From the NCBI GenBank assembly GCA_964416425.1, contig CAYQEC010000001.1, positions 62,001 through 126,000 on the forward strand: DNA of 64,000 nt, written 5' to 3'. The translations under genes were made by a program, and so were the position numbers. Under the pieces are notes generated by a model. The model worked only from the letters and a program-made list of their open reading frames with translations. It had not been told where the DNA came from and searched no databases. Source of the DNA: CAYQEC01 sp964416425 (GTDB taxonomy: Bacteria > Actinomycetota > Acidimicrobiia > Spongiisociales > UBA5794). This document shows, piece by piece, positions 35,778 to 46,035 of this stretch. The first letter of the stretch is position 1, and every line of letters begins with the position of its first letter.

Positions 35778-36341
35778 ATGTTCGACTTCAAGACGATGCG
35801 CCTGTTCTTCTCGTTGCTGGCCCTCGCCGCCAACGCCGCAGTGATCGGCGCCCTGCTGCTGGCGCTCGGGGCACGGTTCTCCGACACCTTCTCCCGCTTC
35901 TCCCGGTCGCTCCTGGCGGCGCTGGCCGGCTGGGAACTCCGGCTCGCCTTCCTGGTGGCTGCCGTGTCGACCCTCGGCAGCCTCTACTACTCCGAGATCG
36001 TCAACCTCGTCCCCTGCCAGTACTGCTGGTACCAGCGCATCGCCATGTATCCCCTCGTGGTGGTGCTGGGCATGGCGGCGTGGAAACGGGACCGGACCGT
36101 CGCCGTCGCCACCGCCCCGCTGGCGATCATCGGAGGGTTCATCTCCGGCTACCACTACTTCCTACAGCGCTTCCCGCAGTTCGGGAGCGGGCAATGCTCG
36201 GCCACGACTCCCTGCAACGCGGCCTACTTCAAGCAGTTCGGGTTCGTGTCGATCCCGTACCAGGCGTTCAGCGGCTTCGCCCTCATCCTGCTGCTGATGG
36301 CGGTGCTCCGCCTCACTAGCCGCGGCAAGGCGGCATCATGA
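35778..36341 (+). CDS. DsbB/BdbC-type disulfide oxidoreductase
   Basis: 187 residues from ATG 35778 with AGGAGAGGA upstream. Four to five membrane helices; the DsbB signature is the first Cys pair PCQYCWYQRI (about 79) and the second, loop pair CSATTPC (about 137-143). It passes electrons from a thiol oxidase outside the membrane to the quinone pool. A membrane-anchored thioredoxin-like protein follows within 40 bases and is the natural partner. The first helix pair before the core is an N-terminal extension of about 50 residues. Confidence 0.9.
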   Translation: MFDFKTMRLFFSLLALAANAAVIGALLLALGARFSDTFSRFSRSLLAALAGWELRLAFLVAAVSTLGSLYYSEIVNLVPCQYCWYQRIAMYPLVVVLGMAAWKRDRTVAVATAPLAIIGGFISGYHYFLQRFPQFGSGQCSATTPCNAAYFKQFGFVSIPYQAFSGFALILLLMAVLRLTSRGKAAS

Positions 36342-36380
36342 GGTGCCGTACCGCGGCCCGGCGCCAGTGAGGAGAGCACG

Positions 36381-37040
36381 ATGACCACCACCAAGAAGAC
36401 GGGCTCCCCGTCTCGCAGGACGAAGTCCGCCGCTCCGGTGGTCGCAATCGTGTTCGGCGCCATCGCGGTGGCATTGGTGCTCGCCATCGTCTTGAGCGGC
36501 GGCAGTTCCGGCAGCGACATCAGCGTCGCCAACCTCACGGCGCCGGTCATCACCGGTGACCCTCTCCCGGTCCTGCCCGAGAACGTGACCCAGGTCGAGG
36601 ACGACCCCGCCTTCGGGATGCCGGCCCCTGAGGTCACCGGCGTGGACTACAGCGGGAACCCGGTCGCCATCACCCACGACGGCGTCCCCAAGGCGATCAT
36701 GTTCGTCGCCCACTGGTGCGGTCACTGCCAGGCCGAGGTGCCGGCGGTGCAGGACTGGCTCGACTCCACTGGTGGCGTCGCCGGCGTCGACCTGGTGGCC
36801 GTGTCGACCTGGGTCTCACCGGACCGCCCCAACTACCCGCCGTGGACGTGGCTGGAGCGGGAGGGATGGACGCCGCCCGTCATCGCCGACGACGACGCCG
36901 CCGACGTGATGACCGCCTTCGGCGGCAACGCCACGCCGTTCTGGGTCTTCGTCGACGCCGACGGCAACGTCGCCTTCCGGATCGGCGGCGCCATCGACGC
37001 CGCCAGCCTGCAGAGCGTGCTCGAGACCCTCGCCGCCTGA
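36381..37040 (+). CDS. Membrane-anchored thioredoxin-fold protein with CGHC active site
   Basis: 219 residues from ATG 36381. An N-terminal basic stretch and one helix (about 20-42) anchor an extracytoplasmic thioredoxin domain with WCGHC (about 112-116) and cis-Pro in NATPFWVF. CGHC is the strongly oxidising sequence of protein disulfide isomerase rather than CPYC or CGPC, consistent with a disulfide-forming oxidase recharged by the DsbB-like protein encoded just upstream. TlpA/ResA-like reductants are the alternative. Confidence 0.88.
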   Translation: MTTTKKTGSPSRRTKSAAPVVAIVFGAIAVALVLAIVLSGGSSGSDISVANLTAPVITGDPLPVLPENVTQVEDDPAFGMPAPEVTGVDYSGNPVAITHDGVPKAIMFVAHWCGHCQAEVPAVQDWLDSTGGVAGVDLVAVSTWVSPDRPNYPPWTWLEREGWTPPVIADDDAADVMTAFGGNATPFWVFVDADGNVAFRIGGAIDAASLQSVLETLAA

Positions 37041-37114
37041 GCCGGCTGCGATCGCCACCGGGGCGGCGCCGGGCTGGTAGAAATCAGGGGGAGTAACCGA
37101 CCCATGGAGGCAGC

Positions 37115-38077
37115 ATGCAATTCGGAGTGATGACCGAACCGCAGTTCGGCGGGACCTACGACCATCTGCTCGCGGTGGCTCGGGCCGCCGAGGCCGCCGG
37201 ATTCGACGTGTTCGCCCGCTCCGACCACTACCTGAACATGCACTTCTCCGAGTCCGTCCCCGAGGCCATCACCACCCTGGCCGGGATCGCCCGAGAGACC
37301 GAGCGCATCAAGCTCGGGGTGCTGGTGACCCCGGTGACGTTCCGCCACCCCGCCGTCATCGCCAAGACCGCCGCCACCATCGATCAGATGTCGGGCGGGC
37401 GCTTCGAGCTCGGGATCGGCACCGGATGGATGCAGTCCGAGCACGATGCCTTCGGGATCGACATGCCTCCGCTGCGAGACCGCTACAGCCTCATGTACGA
37501 CACCCTCGCCTACGTCCGCGCCGCCTTCGGTCGCACCGAGGGCGGCTTCCAGGGACGCCACTACCGACTCGCCGACGTCGAGGTGCACCCCCGACCCCGG
37601 GGCGATCTTCCCCTCGTGGTGGGCGGGAAGGGCGTGCACAAGACCCCGACGCTGGCGGGCCGGCTCGCCGATCACTACAACGTGTTCCCGGCCGACGCCG
37701 CCGAGCTGCGGGCCCGGCGTACGACAATGCAGGGCGCCGCCCGTGACGCCGGCCGTGATCCCGACGCCATCCTGCTGTCCCTGATGTCGCCCATCTACGT
37801 CGCCGATGACCGGGCCGACTACCGGGACCTGGTGGCGGCCGAGGCGGCCTCCCGCCACGTCGAGGTGGCCGAGCTGGAGGCGCACTTCGTCGAGGACCGG
37901 GTTCCTCACGGCACCTTCGACCAGGCGGCTTCGCTGCTGCAGGAGTACGCGGCCGAGGGGGTGGGCCGCTTCTACGTGCAGATCTTCTCCCCCATCGACG
38001 ACATCGACGTCGCCGGCTTTCCGGCCCTGCTCGCCGGTCTGAGGGGGGAGGCCGCTCCCCGGGCAAATATGCACTAA
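37115..38077 (+). CDS. LLM-class, probably F420-dependent, oxidoreductase
   Basis: 320 residues from ATG with GGAGGCAGC upstream. Luciferase-like TIM barrel with characteristic segments: FARSDHYL, GVLVTPVTFRHPAV, DQMSGGRFELGIGTGW and LPLVVGGKG. Actinobacterial members of this group use coenzyme F420 rather than FMN. The substrate is unknown. A related but distinct gene is cut by the right end of the window. Confidence 0.88.
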   Translation: MQFGVMTEPQFGGTYDHLLAVARAAEAAGFDVFARSDHYLNMHFSESVPEAITTLAGIARETERIKLGVLVTPVTFRHPAVIAKTAATIDQMSGGRFELGIGTGWMQSEHDAFGIDMPPLRDRYSLMYDTLAYVRAAFGRTEGGFQGRHYRLADVEVHPRPRGDLPLVVGGKGVHKTPTLAGRLADHYNVFPADAAELRARRTTMQGAARDAGRDPDAILLSLMSPIYVADDRADYRDLVAAEAASRHVEVAELEAHFVEDRVPHGTFDQAASLLQEYAAEGVGRFYVQIFSPIDDIDVAGFPALLAGLRGEAAPRANMH

Positions 38078-38108
38078 CGACATAGGATTTAGAGATTCGC
38101 CGTCGAGC

Positions 38109-38114
38109 TAAGCT
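38109..38114 (+). promoter_or_regulatory. -10 element of a probable near-leaderless promoter for the sufC1-sufS unit
   Basis: TAAGCT lies eight bases before the ATG at 38123, with no ribosome-binding site between. The preceding 40 bases are locally AT-rich (ACATAGGATTTAGAGATTC). Confidence 0.45.
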
Positions 38115-38122
38115 CTCTGGAC

Positions 38123-38886
<764 letters not shown>

Positions 38887-38890
<4 letters not shown>

Positions 38891-40116
38891 CAGACTTCGG
38901 GCGGCTCCGGGACGACTTCCCGATCCTGCGGCGGGAGATCAACGGCGCACCGCTCGTCTACCTCGACTCGGCCGCCACCACCCAGAAGCCGGTGCAGGTG
39001 ATCGACGCCGTCTCCGACTTCTACCGGACGAGCAACGCCAACGTCCATCGCGGGGTGTACCGGCTCGCCGAGGAGGCGACTGTCGCCTACGAGGACGCCC
39101 GCGCCAAGGTCGCTCGCCTCGTCAACGCCCGGTCCCCGTCTGAGATCGTCTTCACACGCGGCACGACCTCGGCTCTCAACCTCATCTCCTACGGCTGGGG
39201 GCTCAACCGCCTCCGGACCGGCGACCGGATCGTGCTCTCCCTGATGGAGCATCACTCCAACGTCGTCCCGTGGCAGATCGTCGCCCGTCACACCGGCGCC
39301 GAGCTGGTGTACCTGCCGCTCGACGACGACGCCATGATCGACCTCTCGGCCCTCGAGGAGACGATCGACGATCGGGTTGCCATCGTCGCCGTCTCCGCCA
39401 TGTCGAACGTGACCGGTGCCTTCGGGCCGGTGCGCCGCCTGGTGGAGGCGGCCCGGGCGGTGGACGCCCTCGTGGTGGTGGACGGGGCACAGGCGGTGCC
39501 GCACCTCCCGATGGACGTCCAGGAGCTCGGCGCCGACTTCCTCGCCTTCAGCGGTCACAAGATGCTCGGCCCGACCGGGATCGGGGCGCTGTGGGGCCGG
39601 CCGGAGTTGCTCGAGGAGATGGAACCGGCCGAGGGCGGAGGCGAGATGATCGCCGACGTCCAGCTCTACGAGTCGCGCTGGGCGCCGGTTCCCCACAAGT
39701 TCGAAGCCGGCACCCCGCCAATCGCCCAAGCTGTCGGCTTCGGCGCCGCGGTCGACTATCTCGAGAAGATCTCGATGTCCGAGGTGCGCCGCCACGAGAA
39801 GGAGCTCACCCGCTACGCCCTCGACCGGCTCGGCGAGGTTCCCGACCTCCGGGTGTTCGGACCCCGCGACGTCGAACTGCGGGGCGGAGTGATCAGCTTC
39901 GCCCTCGGCGACATCCACGCCCACGACATCGCCACCATCCTCGACGAGAACGGGGTGGCGGTGCGGGCCGGCCATCATTGCGCCAAGCCCCTGATGCGTA
40001 CCCTGCAGGTGGCGGCGACTGCCCGGGCGTCGCTGTACCTGTACAACTCGCCGGCCGACGTCGACGCCCTCGTCACCGGGCTCCACCGGGCCCGCGGCAT
40101 CTTCGGCCTCGATTGA
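38887..40116 (+). CDS. sufS: Cysteine desulfurase SufS
   Basis: 409 residues, group II desulfurase. The PLP Lys is in SGHKMLGPTG, the PLP-contact His in MEHHSNVVPW, and the catalytic Cys in GHHCAKPLM (many homologues have Gln where this has Lys). It takes sulfur from cysteine to form a persulfide passed to SufU or SufE; both acceptors are encoded in this window. It follows sufC1 with an ATGA overlap and precedes sufU by 72 bases. Confidence 0.95.
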
Positions 40117-40188
40117 GGCCTCGACCGGCCTCGGCGCCATCGCCGCCGCGGGGAGGCGGTATCGTATCCACCCCCTGATCAGGTTGTC

Positions 40189-40650
40189 ATGGCACTCGAA
40201 GACCTCTACCGCGACGTCATCCTCGACCACTACCGCCACCCCCGGCACCGGGGTGCCCTGCCGCACGCCGACGTGCACGCCGAAGGCCAGAACCCGGCCT
40301 GCGGCGACGAGTTCGCCCTCGACCTGGAGGTCCGCGACGGCACCATCGTCGCCGCCGGCATCCTCGGCGAGGGATGCTCGATCTCACAGGCCTCGGGATC
40401 GATGATGGCCGAAGCCGTCGTCGGCAAGACGGTGGAGGAGGCTCGGGGCCTCTCCCACCGCTTCAAGGTGATGATGAGCATCGAGGAGGGTGAGAACCCG
40501 GTCGACCCCGATCGGCCCGGCGCCACCCTCGGCGATCTCGAAGCGCTGCAGGGGGTGCGCCGCTTCCCGGTGCGGATCAAGTGCGCCGACCTGCCGTGGG
40601 CGACCTTGGAGGACGCCCTCGCCGCCCTCGACGCCCCCGCCGACGGCTGA
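40189..40650 (+). CDS. sufU: SufU, zinc-dependent sulfurtransferase/scaffold
   Basis: 153 residues. The three Cys ligands sit in NPACGDE, GEGCSIS and RIKCADLPW, and the extra segment between the second and third (about 18 residues longer than IscU) marks it as SufU. In Gram-positive bacteria SufU accepts sulfur from SufS through a zinc site. A TATCGT -10-like hexamer lies about 30 bases upstream, so it may also be transcribed alone. Confidence 0.93.
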   Translation: MALEDLYRDVILDHYRHPRHRGALPHADVHAEGQNPACGDEFALDLEVRDGTIVAAGILGEGCSISQASGSMMAEAVVGKTVEEARGLSHRFKVMMSIEEGENPVDPDRPGATLGDLEALQGVRRFPVRIKCADLPWATLEDALAALDAPADG

Positions 40651-40684
40651 CGGTGCCGGCCGGAGCCGGGCCGGGCTCTATTCC

Positions 40685-42217
40685 CTAGGGGGTGAGCCGC
40701 TCGACGAGGTCCTCCTGGAGCCGCTTCATCGATTCGGTGAGCGAGACGTGGTAGATGTGCGGGTTCACCAGCCGGCGTACCCCGGGATCGAGGCGCTCGA
40801 GGTCGTCGAGACGGCGGCGGCGCATCTCCGCGATGGACGGCGATGCCTCACGGCGCTCTCCGCCCGAGAACACCGGGACGTGGAGCGGTTCCACCCGCGC
40901 CACGTCGCCGGGCGCCAGGACCCGGCGCACCGAGGTACGGAAGGGGTGATGGAGCACGAGCGGGCTCCCGTCCTGGAGGTCCTCGCCCACCATGCCGACC
41001 ACGTCGGCGGTGGCGTTGCCACGCCGGTCGTACACCCGCCACAGCCGTTTGTCGCCCGGAATCGGGATCTTCTCGGGTGATTCCGAGACCTTGATGGCCG
41101 GCACCCATTCACCTTCGTCGTGAAAGGCCACGAGCTTGTACACGCCGTCGAGGGCGGCGTGGCCCTGGGATGCGATGAGCCGGGTGCCGACGCCGTAGGT
41201 GAGACGGCCGGTCAGCCCCTCCGGGTCGACGCCGTAGCGGGGCGCCTCCTCCCGGATCTGGGCGAGGATCTGCCAGATGGCCAGCTCGTCCAGGTTCGAG
41301 GAGAGCACGATGCCGACCTCCTCGAAGCCGGCATCGTCGAGCATCCGGGCCGCCTGGATGGCGAGATAGGCGAGGTCGCCGGAGTCGAGCCGGATCCCCA
41401 GCGGCCGGTGGCCGCGCTGCCGCAGCTCCCGGAACACCTCGATGGCATTGGGAATCCCGCTCTCCAGAGTGTCGATCGTGTCGACGAGCAGGATGCAGTC
41501 GTCGGGGTACGCCGCGGCGTAGGCGCGGAAGGCGCCCAGCTCACCCTCGCCGAGTGCGATGAAGACCTGCACCATGGAGTGGGCGTGAGTGCCCTTCGGG
41601 GGCAGTCCCAGCTCGTGGGACATCCCGACGTTGGAGCTGAAGTCGGCCCCGCCGATGAGCGCGGCCCTGGTCCCGGCGTTGGCTCCCTCCGCCGGTCCCC
41701 GCCGCATCCCGAATTCGAGCACCATCCCTCCCCGGCCCGCTTCGTGGACCCGGGAGGCCTTGGTGGCGATGAGGGTCTGGTAGTTGAGGTGGTTGAGCAG
41801 CGACGTCTCGAGGATCTGCGCCATCGCCAGCGGGCCCTGCACGATGACGAGCGGAGCGAGCGGATGCACCACCCGGCCCTCGGGGACCGCCCGCATCTCG
41901 ATCCCCCCGAAGTCCCCCGCCGCGGCGAGCCACTCGAGGAAGTCGTCGTCGAACACCCGTTGCCCGAGTACCCCGGTCTGGGTTCGCATCAGGTCCAGGT
42001 CCGCCGCGGTGAACCGCACCCCGGTCATCCAATCGAGCAGTGTCTCCAATCCGGCGAAGACGCCGTAGCCGGCCTGGTGACGCCCGTAATCGGGATAGGT
42101 GCGGAACGAGTAGTCGAACTGGGCGCTCCGTTCGTGCAGGCCGTGTTTGAAGTAGAGCTGCGCCATCGACAGCTGGTACTGGTCGGTGAAGAGCATGCCT
42201 TGCGATGGACGGGTCAC
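40685..42217 (-). CDS. pncB: Nicotinate phosphoribosyltransferase
   Basis: 510 residues from GTG 42217. TDQYQLSMAQLYF opens the protein, as in the family, followed by FDYSFR, the catalytic region EFGMRRGP and the phosphate-binding loop GIRLDSGDLAYL; the long C-terminal part is of the larger Gram-positive type. It makes nicotinate mononucleotide from nicotinate and PRPP with ATP, feeding NAD. The GTG overlaps the stop of the MFS gene by four bases, so the transporter and this enzyme are co-translated; nicotinate uptake is a possible link. Confidence 0.93.
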   Translation of the reverse strand: MTRPSQGMLFTDQYQLSMAQLYFKHGLHERSAQFDYSFRTYPDYGRHQAGYGVFAGLETLLDWMTGVRFTAADLDLMRTQTGVLGQRVFDDDFLEWLAAAGDFGGIEMRAVPEGRVVHPLAPLVIVQGPLAMAQILETSLLNHLNYQTLIATKASRVHEAGRGGMVLEFGMRRGPAEGANAGTRAALIGGADFSSNVGMSHELGLPPKGTHAHSMVQVFIALGEGELGAFRAYAAAYPDDCILLVDTIDTLESGIPNAIEVFRELRQRGHRPLGIRLDSGDLAYLAIQAARMLDDAGFEEVGIVLSSNLDELAIWQILAQIREEAPRYGVDPEGLTGRLTYGVGTRLIASQGHAALDGVYKLVAFHDEGEWVPAIKVSESPEKIPIPGDKRLWRVYDRRGNATADVVGMVGEDLQDGSPLVLHHPFRTSVRRVLAPGDVARVEPLHVPVFSGGERREASPSIAEMRRRRLDDLERLDPGVRRLVNPHIYHVSLTESMKRLQEDLVERLTP

Positions 42218-43422
42218 GATCGTCTCCCTGTTCCCCCCGAGTCTGCCACGACCGGCGGCACCTCCGCCCCGTCGGCCACGTCCCGCACCCAGCCCAAGAA
42301 CACGCCGAGCGCCGCCACGTTGGCGAGCGCCGCCACCACCGCGTCACCGGGGACGCCGAAGGCGTTGAAGAGCACCGGTCCGGCTGCGGCCCCCACCCCG
42401 CGTCCGACGTACGTCGCGACCACCATCCAGGCGAGGAATCGGGCCCGGGACCGCGGTCGCATCTCGGATGCGAACGGGATGGCGGAGACGATGGTGAACT
42501 CGAACCCGAGGTAGGCGAGCATCGTGGACGCCAGGCCGGCACGAAGCGAGCTGTGGGTGACAGCGAGCAGCAGGAAGCCGGCGGCGGCCACCACGATCCC
42601 GATCGCCACCGCGGTGCGCTTGCCGAGCCGGTCCGTGAAGGCAACAGTGCCGCCCTCGCCAACCAGCTCGGCGACCCCGATCAGCGTCGCCACCCCACCG
42701 AGCGTGAGGAGCGAGAGCCCGAAGCCGTCCTCCAGCCAGGCGCCGAGCACCACGAACATCACCTCGGACGCTCCGGAGAGGATGCCGACGACGAGAAGGA
42801 AGGCGACCGAGGAGCGGTCCCACGGCACCGAGACGCCGGGACCAGCCTGATGCTCGGCCGACCCGTCAAGTACCAGCCCGACCAGCGTCACCGCCACGGC
42901 GGCGAGCACCGCGATCACCCAGAACGGAGCGTTCCAGCCGGCCCGGTCGATGAGCCAGCCGGCGGCGGGGGCACCCACGAGTAACCCCCCGGCCCAGGTG
43001 AGCTCGATGATCCCCAGGTAGCGGGCCCGCCGCGCGTACGGCACCCGGTCCGCCACGTAGGCCTGGGAGGAGACGTCGTAGAGGGGCTTGGCGAATCCCA
43101 TGAGGGCGAACCCGGCGAAGGCGCCGAGGTACACGTTGCTGGCGGAGGTGATGGCCGCCCCCATGGCGAAGGCGGCGAGACCGACGGCGATGAGCCTGCG
43201 ATGGTGCTCCCCCCGGCCCAGCGCCTGCACCACGCCCGGAGTGCCGAGCCCGGCGATCCAGCGGGCCGACACCATGAGACCGGCCCGTTCGAGGGAGATG
43301 CCGAGGCCGCGGGCGATCGCCGGCAGGAACGGGTAGACGAGACGATGCGCCGTGTTGACCACGAGGCGCATCGCGGTGAGAAACGCCAGAGAGATCCGGA
43401 AGCGGCGGGACCGGTGCGGCAT
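42214..43422 (-). CDS. MFS transporter
   Basis: 402 residues, twelve predicted helices in two six-helix halves with the basic loop between helices 2 and 3 (ALGRGEHHRR) and a second in the C-half (DRLGKRTAV). The substrate is unknown. Because it is coupled (GTGA) to nicotinate phosphoribosyltransferase, uptake of nicotinate or export of a pathway product are both possible; this is inference from context. It is the first gene of the pair. Confidence 0.85.
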   Translation of the reverse strand: MPHRSRRFRISLAFLTAMRLVVNTAHRLVYPFLPAIARGLGISLERAGLMVSARWIAGLGTPGVVQALGRGEHHRRLIAVGLAAFAMGAAITSASNVYLGAFAGFALMGFAKPLYDVSSQAYVADRVPYARRARYLGIIELTWAGGLLVGAPAAGWLIDRAGWNAPFWVIAVLAAVAVTLVGLVLDGSAEHQAGPGVSVPWDRSSVAFLLVVGILSGASEVMFVVLGAWLEDGFGLSLLTLGGVATLIGVAELVGEGGTVAFTDRLGKRTAVAIGIVVAAAGFLLLAVTHSSLRAGLASTMLAYLGFEFTIVSAIPFASEMRPRSRARFLAWMVVATYVGRGVGAAAGPVLFNAFGVPGDAVVAALANVAALGVFLGWVRDVADGAEVPPVVADSGGTGRRS

Positions 43423-43469
43423 GGCGCCAGGCTAGGAGATCGTTCCCCGCTCCCCGGCGACGGTCACGA

Positions 43470-44759
43470 TCAGAACACCACCGCGTAGACGGCGTGGATG
43501 CAGATCGACGCTTTCACCGTGAACGAAAACAGCCGCGCCGCCCGGGGACGCTTCGCCACCCACTCGGTGTAGGCGAGCAGCAGCAGCGGAGCGGCCGCGG
43601 TGAGCGCCTCCAACGGGTAACGGTAGGCGGCGAAGCCACCGCCCCCTGAGTAGCGGTTGGCTTTGAGCTGGAGCAGCAGGTAGAGCACGCCCCCCAGCGA
43701 TGCCCCTCTCACCCAGCCCGGGGCGGCCCGCCACGCGGCCCGTAGCCCGGGGACGAGCACGATGAGGAACGGGGACCAGATCAACAGGCCGTGGAGTGGC
43801 CCGAAGAGGGCTCCGAGCACGTTCCAGAGGAAGTGGGGCACGTCGAACGAGAGGGCTTGCTCGCGGAAGGTGGACGGGTACCCGCCCGAGATCGACGGTT
43901 CTCCGAACAGGGCGTTGTTGATGACCACCAGCAATGCCAACCCGGCCGCCGATCCGAGGCCGATCCACACCGCCGGCCGCACCGAACGCTGCTTGATCGA
44001 CTGGTAGAGACCTGTTGCCGCCGGGATCAGCGCGGCGTGGGGCCTGGTCAGGATGGCGGCGCCAAAAGCCAGACCGGACGACAGCAGGTGGTCGACACAC
44101 AGCACCAACCCGAGCGCGATCCACATCATCCCGGGACCGTGCTGCCAGAGGGCGTCGGCGGCCACGGACCACGCGGTCGTACCGAGGCCGGCGAGGTAGG
44201 CGGCGCCGAGGGCGAGGCGCGGCCCGGTGAAACGCCGGAAGGTGAGAGCGAGGAACCCCATGGCCAGCGCCACCGAGAGCGCCGAGGCGATGGCGGCCGG
44301 TGCCACCGGAGGCACCAGGATCACGACCTCGGGCACCCCGGCGTCCGGACCGAGAACCGCCTCGACCTCGGCGTCCTCCGGCCAGAGGGCGTAGAACGGA
44401 GCCGCGAAGATGGCCGACCCGGGCGCGTACTGGCTCGCCGCCGAGTCACGCGCCGGAACGACCCAAGCGACGTTCCCGTAGTACTCGGGGACGGCGAGGG
44501 CGACGTGATCGTCGAGCCGGAGCGTTCCACGGGTACCGAGACTCCACGCCGAGAGGGTGTTGGTGAACGGGTCGATGTGCTACGGCCGGGACCAGGTGGC
44601 AGTCGCGAGGAAGATGACGAGCAGCGGGAGGAAGACCCAGGCGAAGAGGGCCCGGTTCGACGCCGCGTCGATGCGACGGAGCATCCGGCCCACCACCATC
44701 CGCGGCGCCGGCCCGTCCCCGGCCAGCGCGGGCTCGCCCAGGCCCTGGCCTGCGGTCAC
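43470..44759 (-). pseudogene. Polytopic GT-C-like membrane glycosyltransferase with in-frame amber codon
   Basis: Read from GTG 44759: cytoplasmic start, a first membrane helix (ALFAWVFLPLLVIFLATA), then TAG at 44580-44582, and in the same frame HIDPFTNTLSAWSLGTRGT, an extracellular loop with SQYAPGSAIFAAP, and about nine more membrane helices to the stop at 43470. Helix then periplasmic loop then helices is the build of GT-C enzymes, which move sugars from lipid-phosphate donors. Coding bias continues through the TAG, so the break is one nonsense change (from TAC or CAG) or a sequence error. A restart at internal GTG 44336 would lose the catalytic loop. It lies 31 bases after the pyruvyltransferase gene. 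Confidence 0.75.
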
Positions 44760-44790
44760 GCGGTTCTGTCCGCTTTCGGAAACGCCACGA

Positions 44791-46035
44791 TCACTCCTGT
44801 TGGCGCCGTGCCACGGCAGCGACGGCACGGTAGTTCTCCGCCGAGCTGTCGCGTACCCTCGGCAGTGCCGCCTCGATCTGCGCCGCGATCTCGTCGCGGC
44901 GGCTCGCGACATCGGAGAACCTGGTCATGAGCATGTCCCCGCCGAGTTCTTCGTACCCGACGTCGCATCCCACGACGCCGAAGGCATCGAGCACCTCACC
45001 GTACTTGTGGCTCCATCCGACCACGACCACCGGGGTCGCGGTGGCGAGGGCCGAGACCATGGCATGGAACCTGGAGGCCACCACCACCTCCGCGGCGCCG
45101 ATCACGGCACGGAGCACGTCGGGTGGGAGGTTGGCGTCGAGCAGGGTGCAGTCGGTGGCGGGAACGAGACTCTGGTGGATGCGGCGACAGACGGGCTGGT
45201 CGTTCATCTTGCTCTCAGGATGGCCCGGCCGGGCACTGTGTGCGGCGAGCACGGGGTGGTACCGGCCGGCGGCGGCCACCTCGTCGATGAAGGCGCTCAT
45301 CACCTCGACGTAGTCGATGCCGATCCGGCGGCAGGAGGTGTCGACCACGGTGCTGGGAAGAACCACGAGCAGATCGGACCGGTGACCCAGCAGGCCGGCA
45401 GCATGCGCGGTGGCCTGCTCCGATACCCGCATCGTGAAGGCGAGATCTGCCGCGGCGACGACGTTGAACAGCCCCAGCCCGGCGAGGTGTTCGGCGGTGC
45501 GCCGTCCCCGGGAGCAAATGGTGGCGACGCGGCGGAGCACCCGTTTCGCCGCGAAGCGGTTGAGCGATTCGTCGAACGGCCCGAGGGCCTGTGACGCCTT
45601 GACGACCTCACGCCCGAGCAGGATGGGGAGCGAGGTCATCATCACGTTGTATCCCAGCGTGGGAATCCCGCGTCCGTCCGAGAAGCTGATCCCGGCGAGA
45701 TCGACGACGACGTCGGCGTCGGCCAGCGCCCGCAGCGCCGAGGTCCGGCAGAAGAGCCGGATCGGGAGACGCACCACACGACCGATGGCGGCGAGCACCG
45801 CCAGCGGGAACAGCACGAAGGCGAGGAGCTTCGGCGTTGCCGAGTGGAGTGCCACCTCCCCGGCGCGCGGCTCGGCGGCGTCTTCACTCGGGTACGTGGT
45901 CAGCACGTCGAACCGGCACGCTCCGACCATTTCGGGAAGGTTGTCGAGGAGGGCGTAGACCATCGACGCCGAGCCCTTGTTGCCGCTGAAGGCTCCCCCG
46001 AGGGTGGCGACCCGGAGCGGTCGATCAGTCGTCAT
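44791..46035 (-). CDS. Polysaccharide pyruvyl transferase family protein (WcaK/CsaB-like)
   Basis: 414 residues. The N-terminus GGAFSGNKGSASMV and the C-terminal SRFHAMVSALATATPVV with its catalytic-region Arg and His mark the family, which adds ketal pyruvate to surface sugars. The GT-B-like fold is complete; a hydrophobic patch near residues 70-85 may touch the membrane. Its start overlaps the end of the GT2 gene by 11 bases, and the amber-containing GT-C gene follows, forming a three-gene surface-glycan unit. Confidence 0.87.
   Translation of the reverse strand: MTTDRPLRVATLGGAFSGNKGSASMVYALLDNLPEMVGACRFDVLTTYPSEDAAEPRAGEVALHSATPKLLAFVLFPLAVLAAIGRVVRLPIRLFCRTSALRALADADVVVDLAGISFSDGRGIPTLGYNVMMTSLPILLGREVVKASQALGPFDESLNRFAAKRVLRRVATICSRGRRTAEHLAGLGLFNVVAAADLAFTMRVSEQATAHAAGLLGHRSDLLVVLPSTVVDTSCRRIGIDYVEVMSAFIDEVAAAGRYHPVLAAHSARPGHPESKMNDQPVCRRIHQSLVPATDCTLLDANLPPDVLRAVIGAAEVVVASRFHAMVSALATATPVVVVGWSHKYGEVLDAFGVVGCDVGYEELGGDMLMTRFSDVASRRDEIAAQIEAALPRVRDSSAENYRAVAAVARRQQE

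Noticed and set aside
44580..44582. TAG read as pyrrolysine or other recoding
   Set aside because: No pyrrolysine genes or recoding element are seen, the family is not known to use it, and a point mutation or sequence error is simpler.
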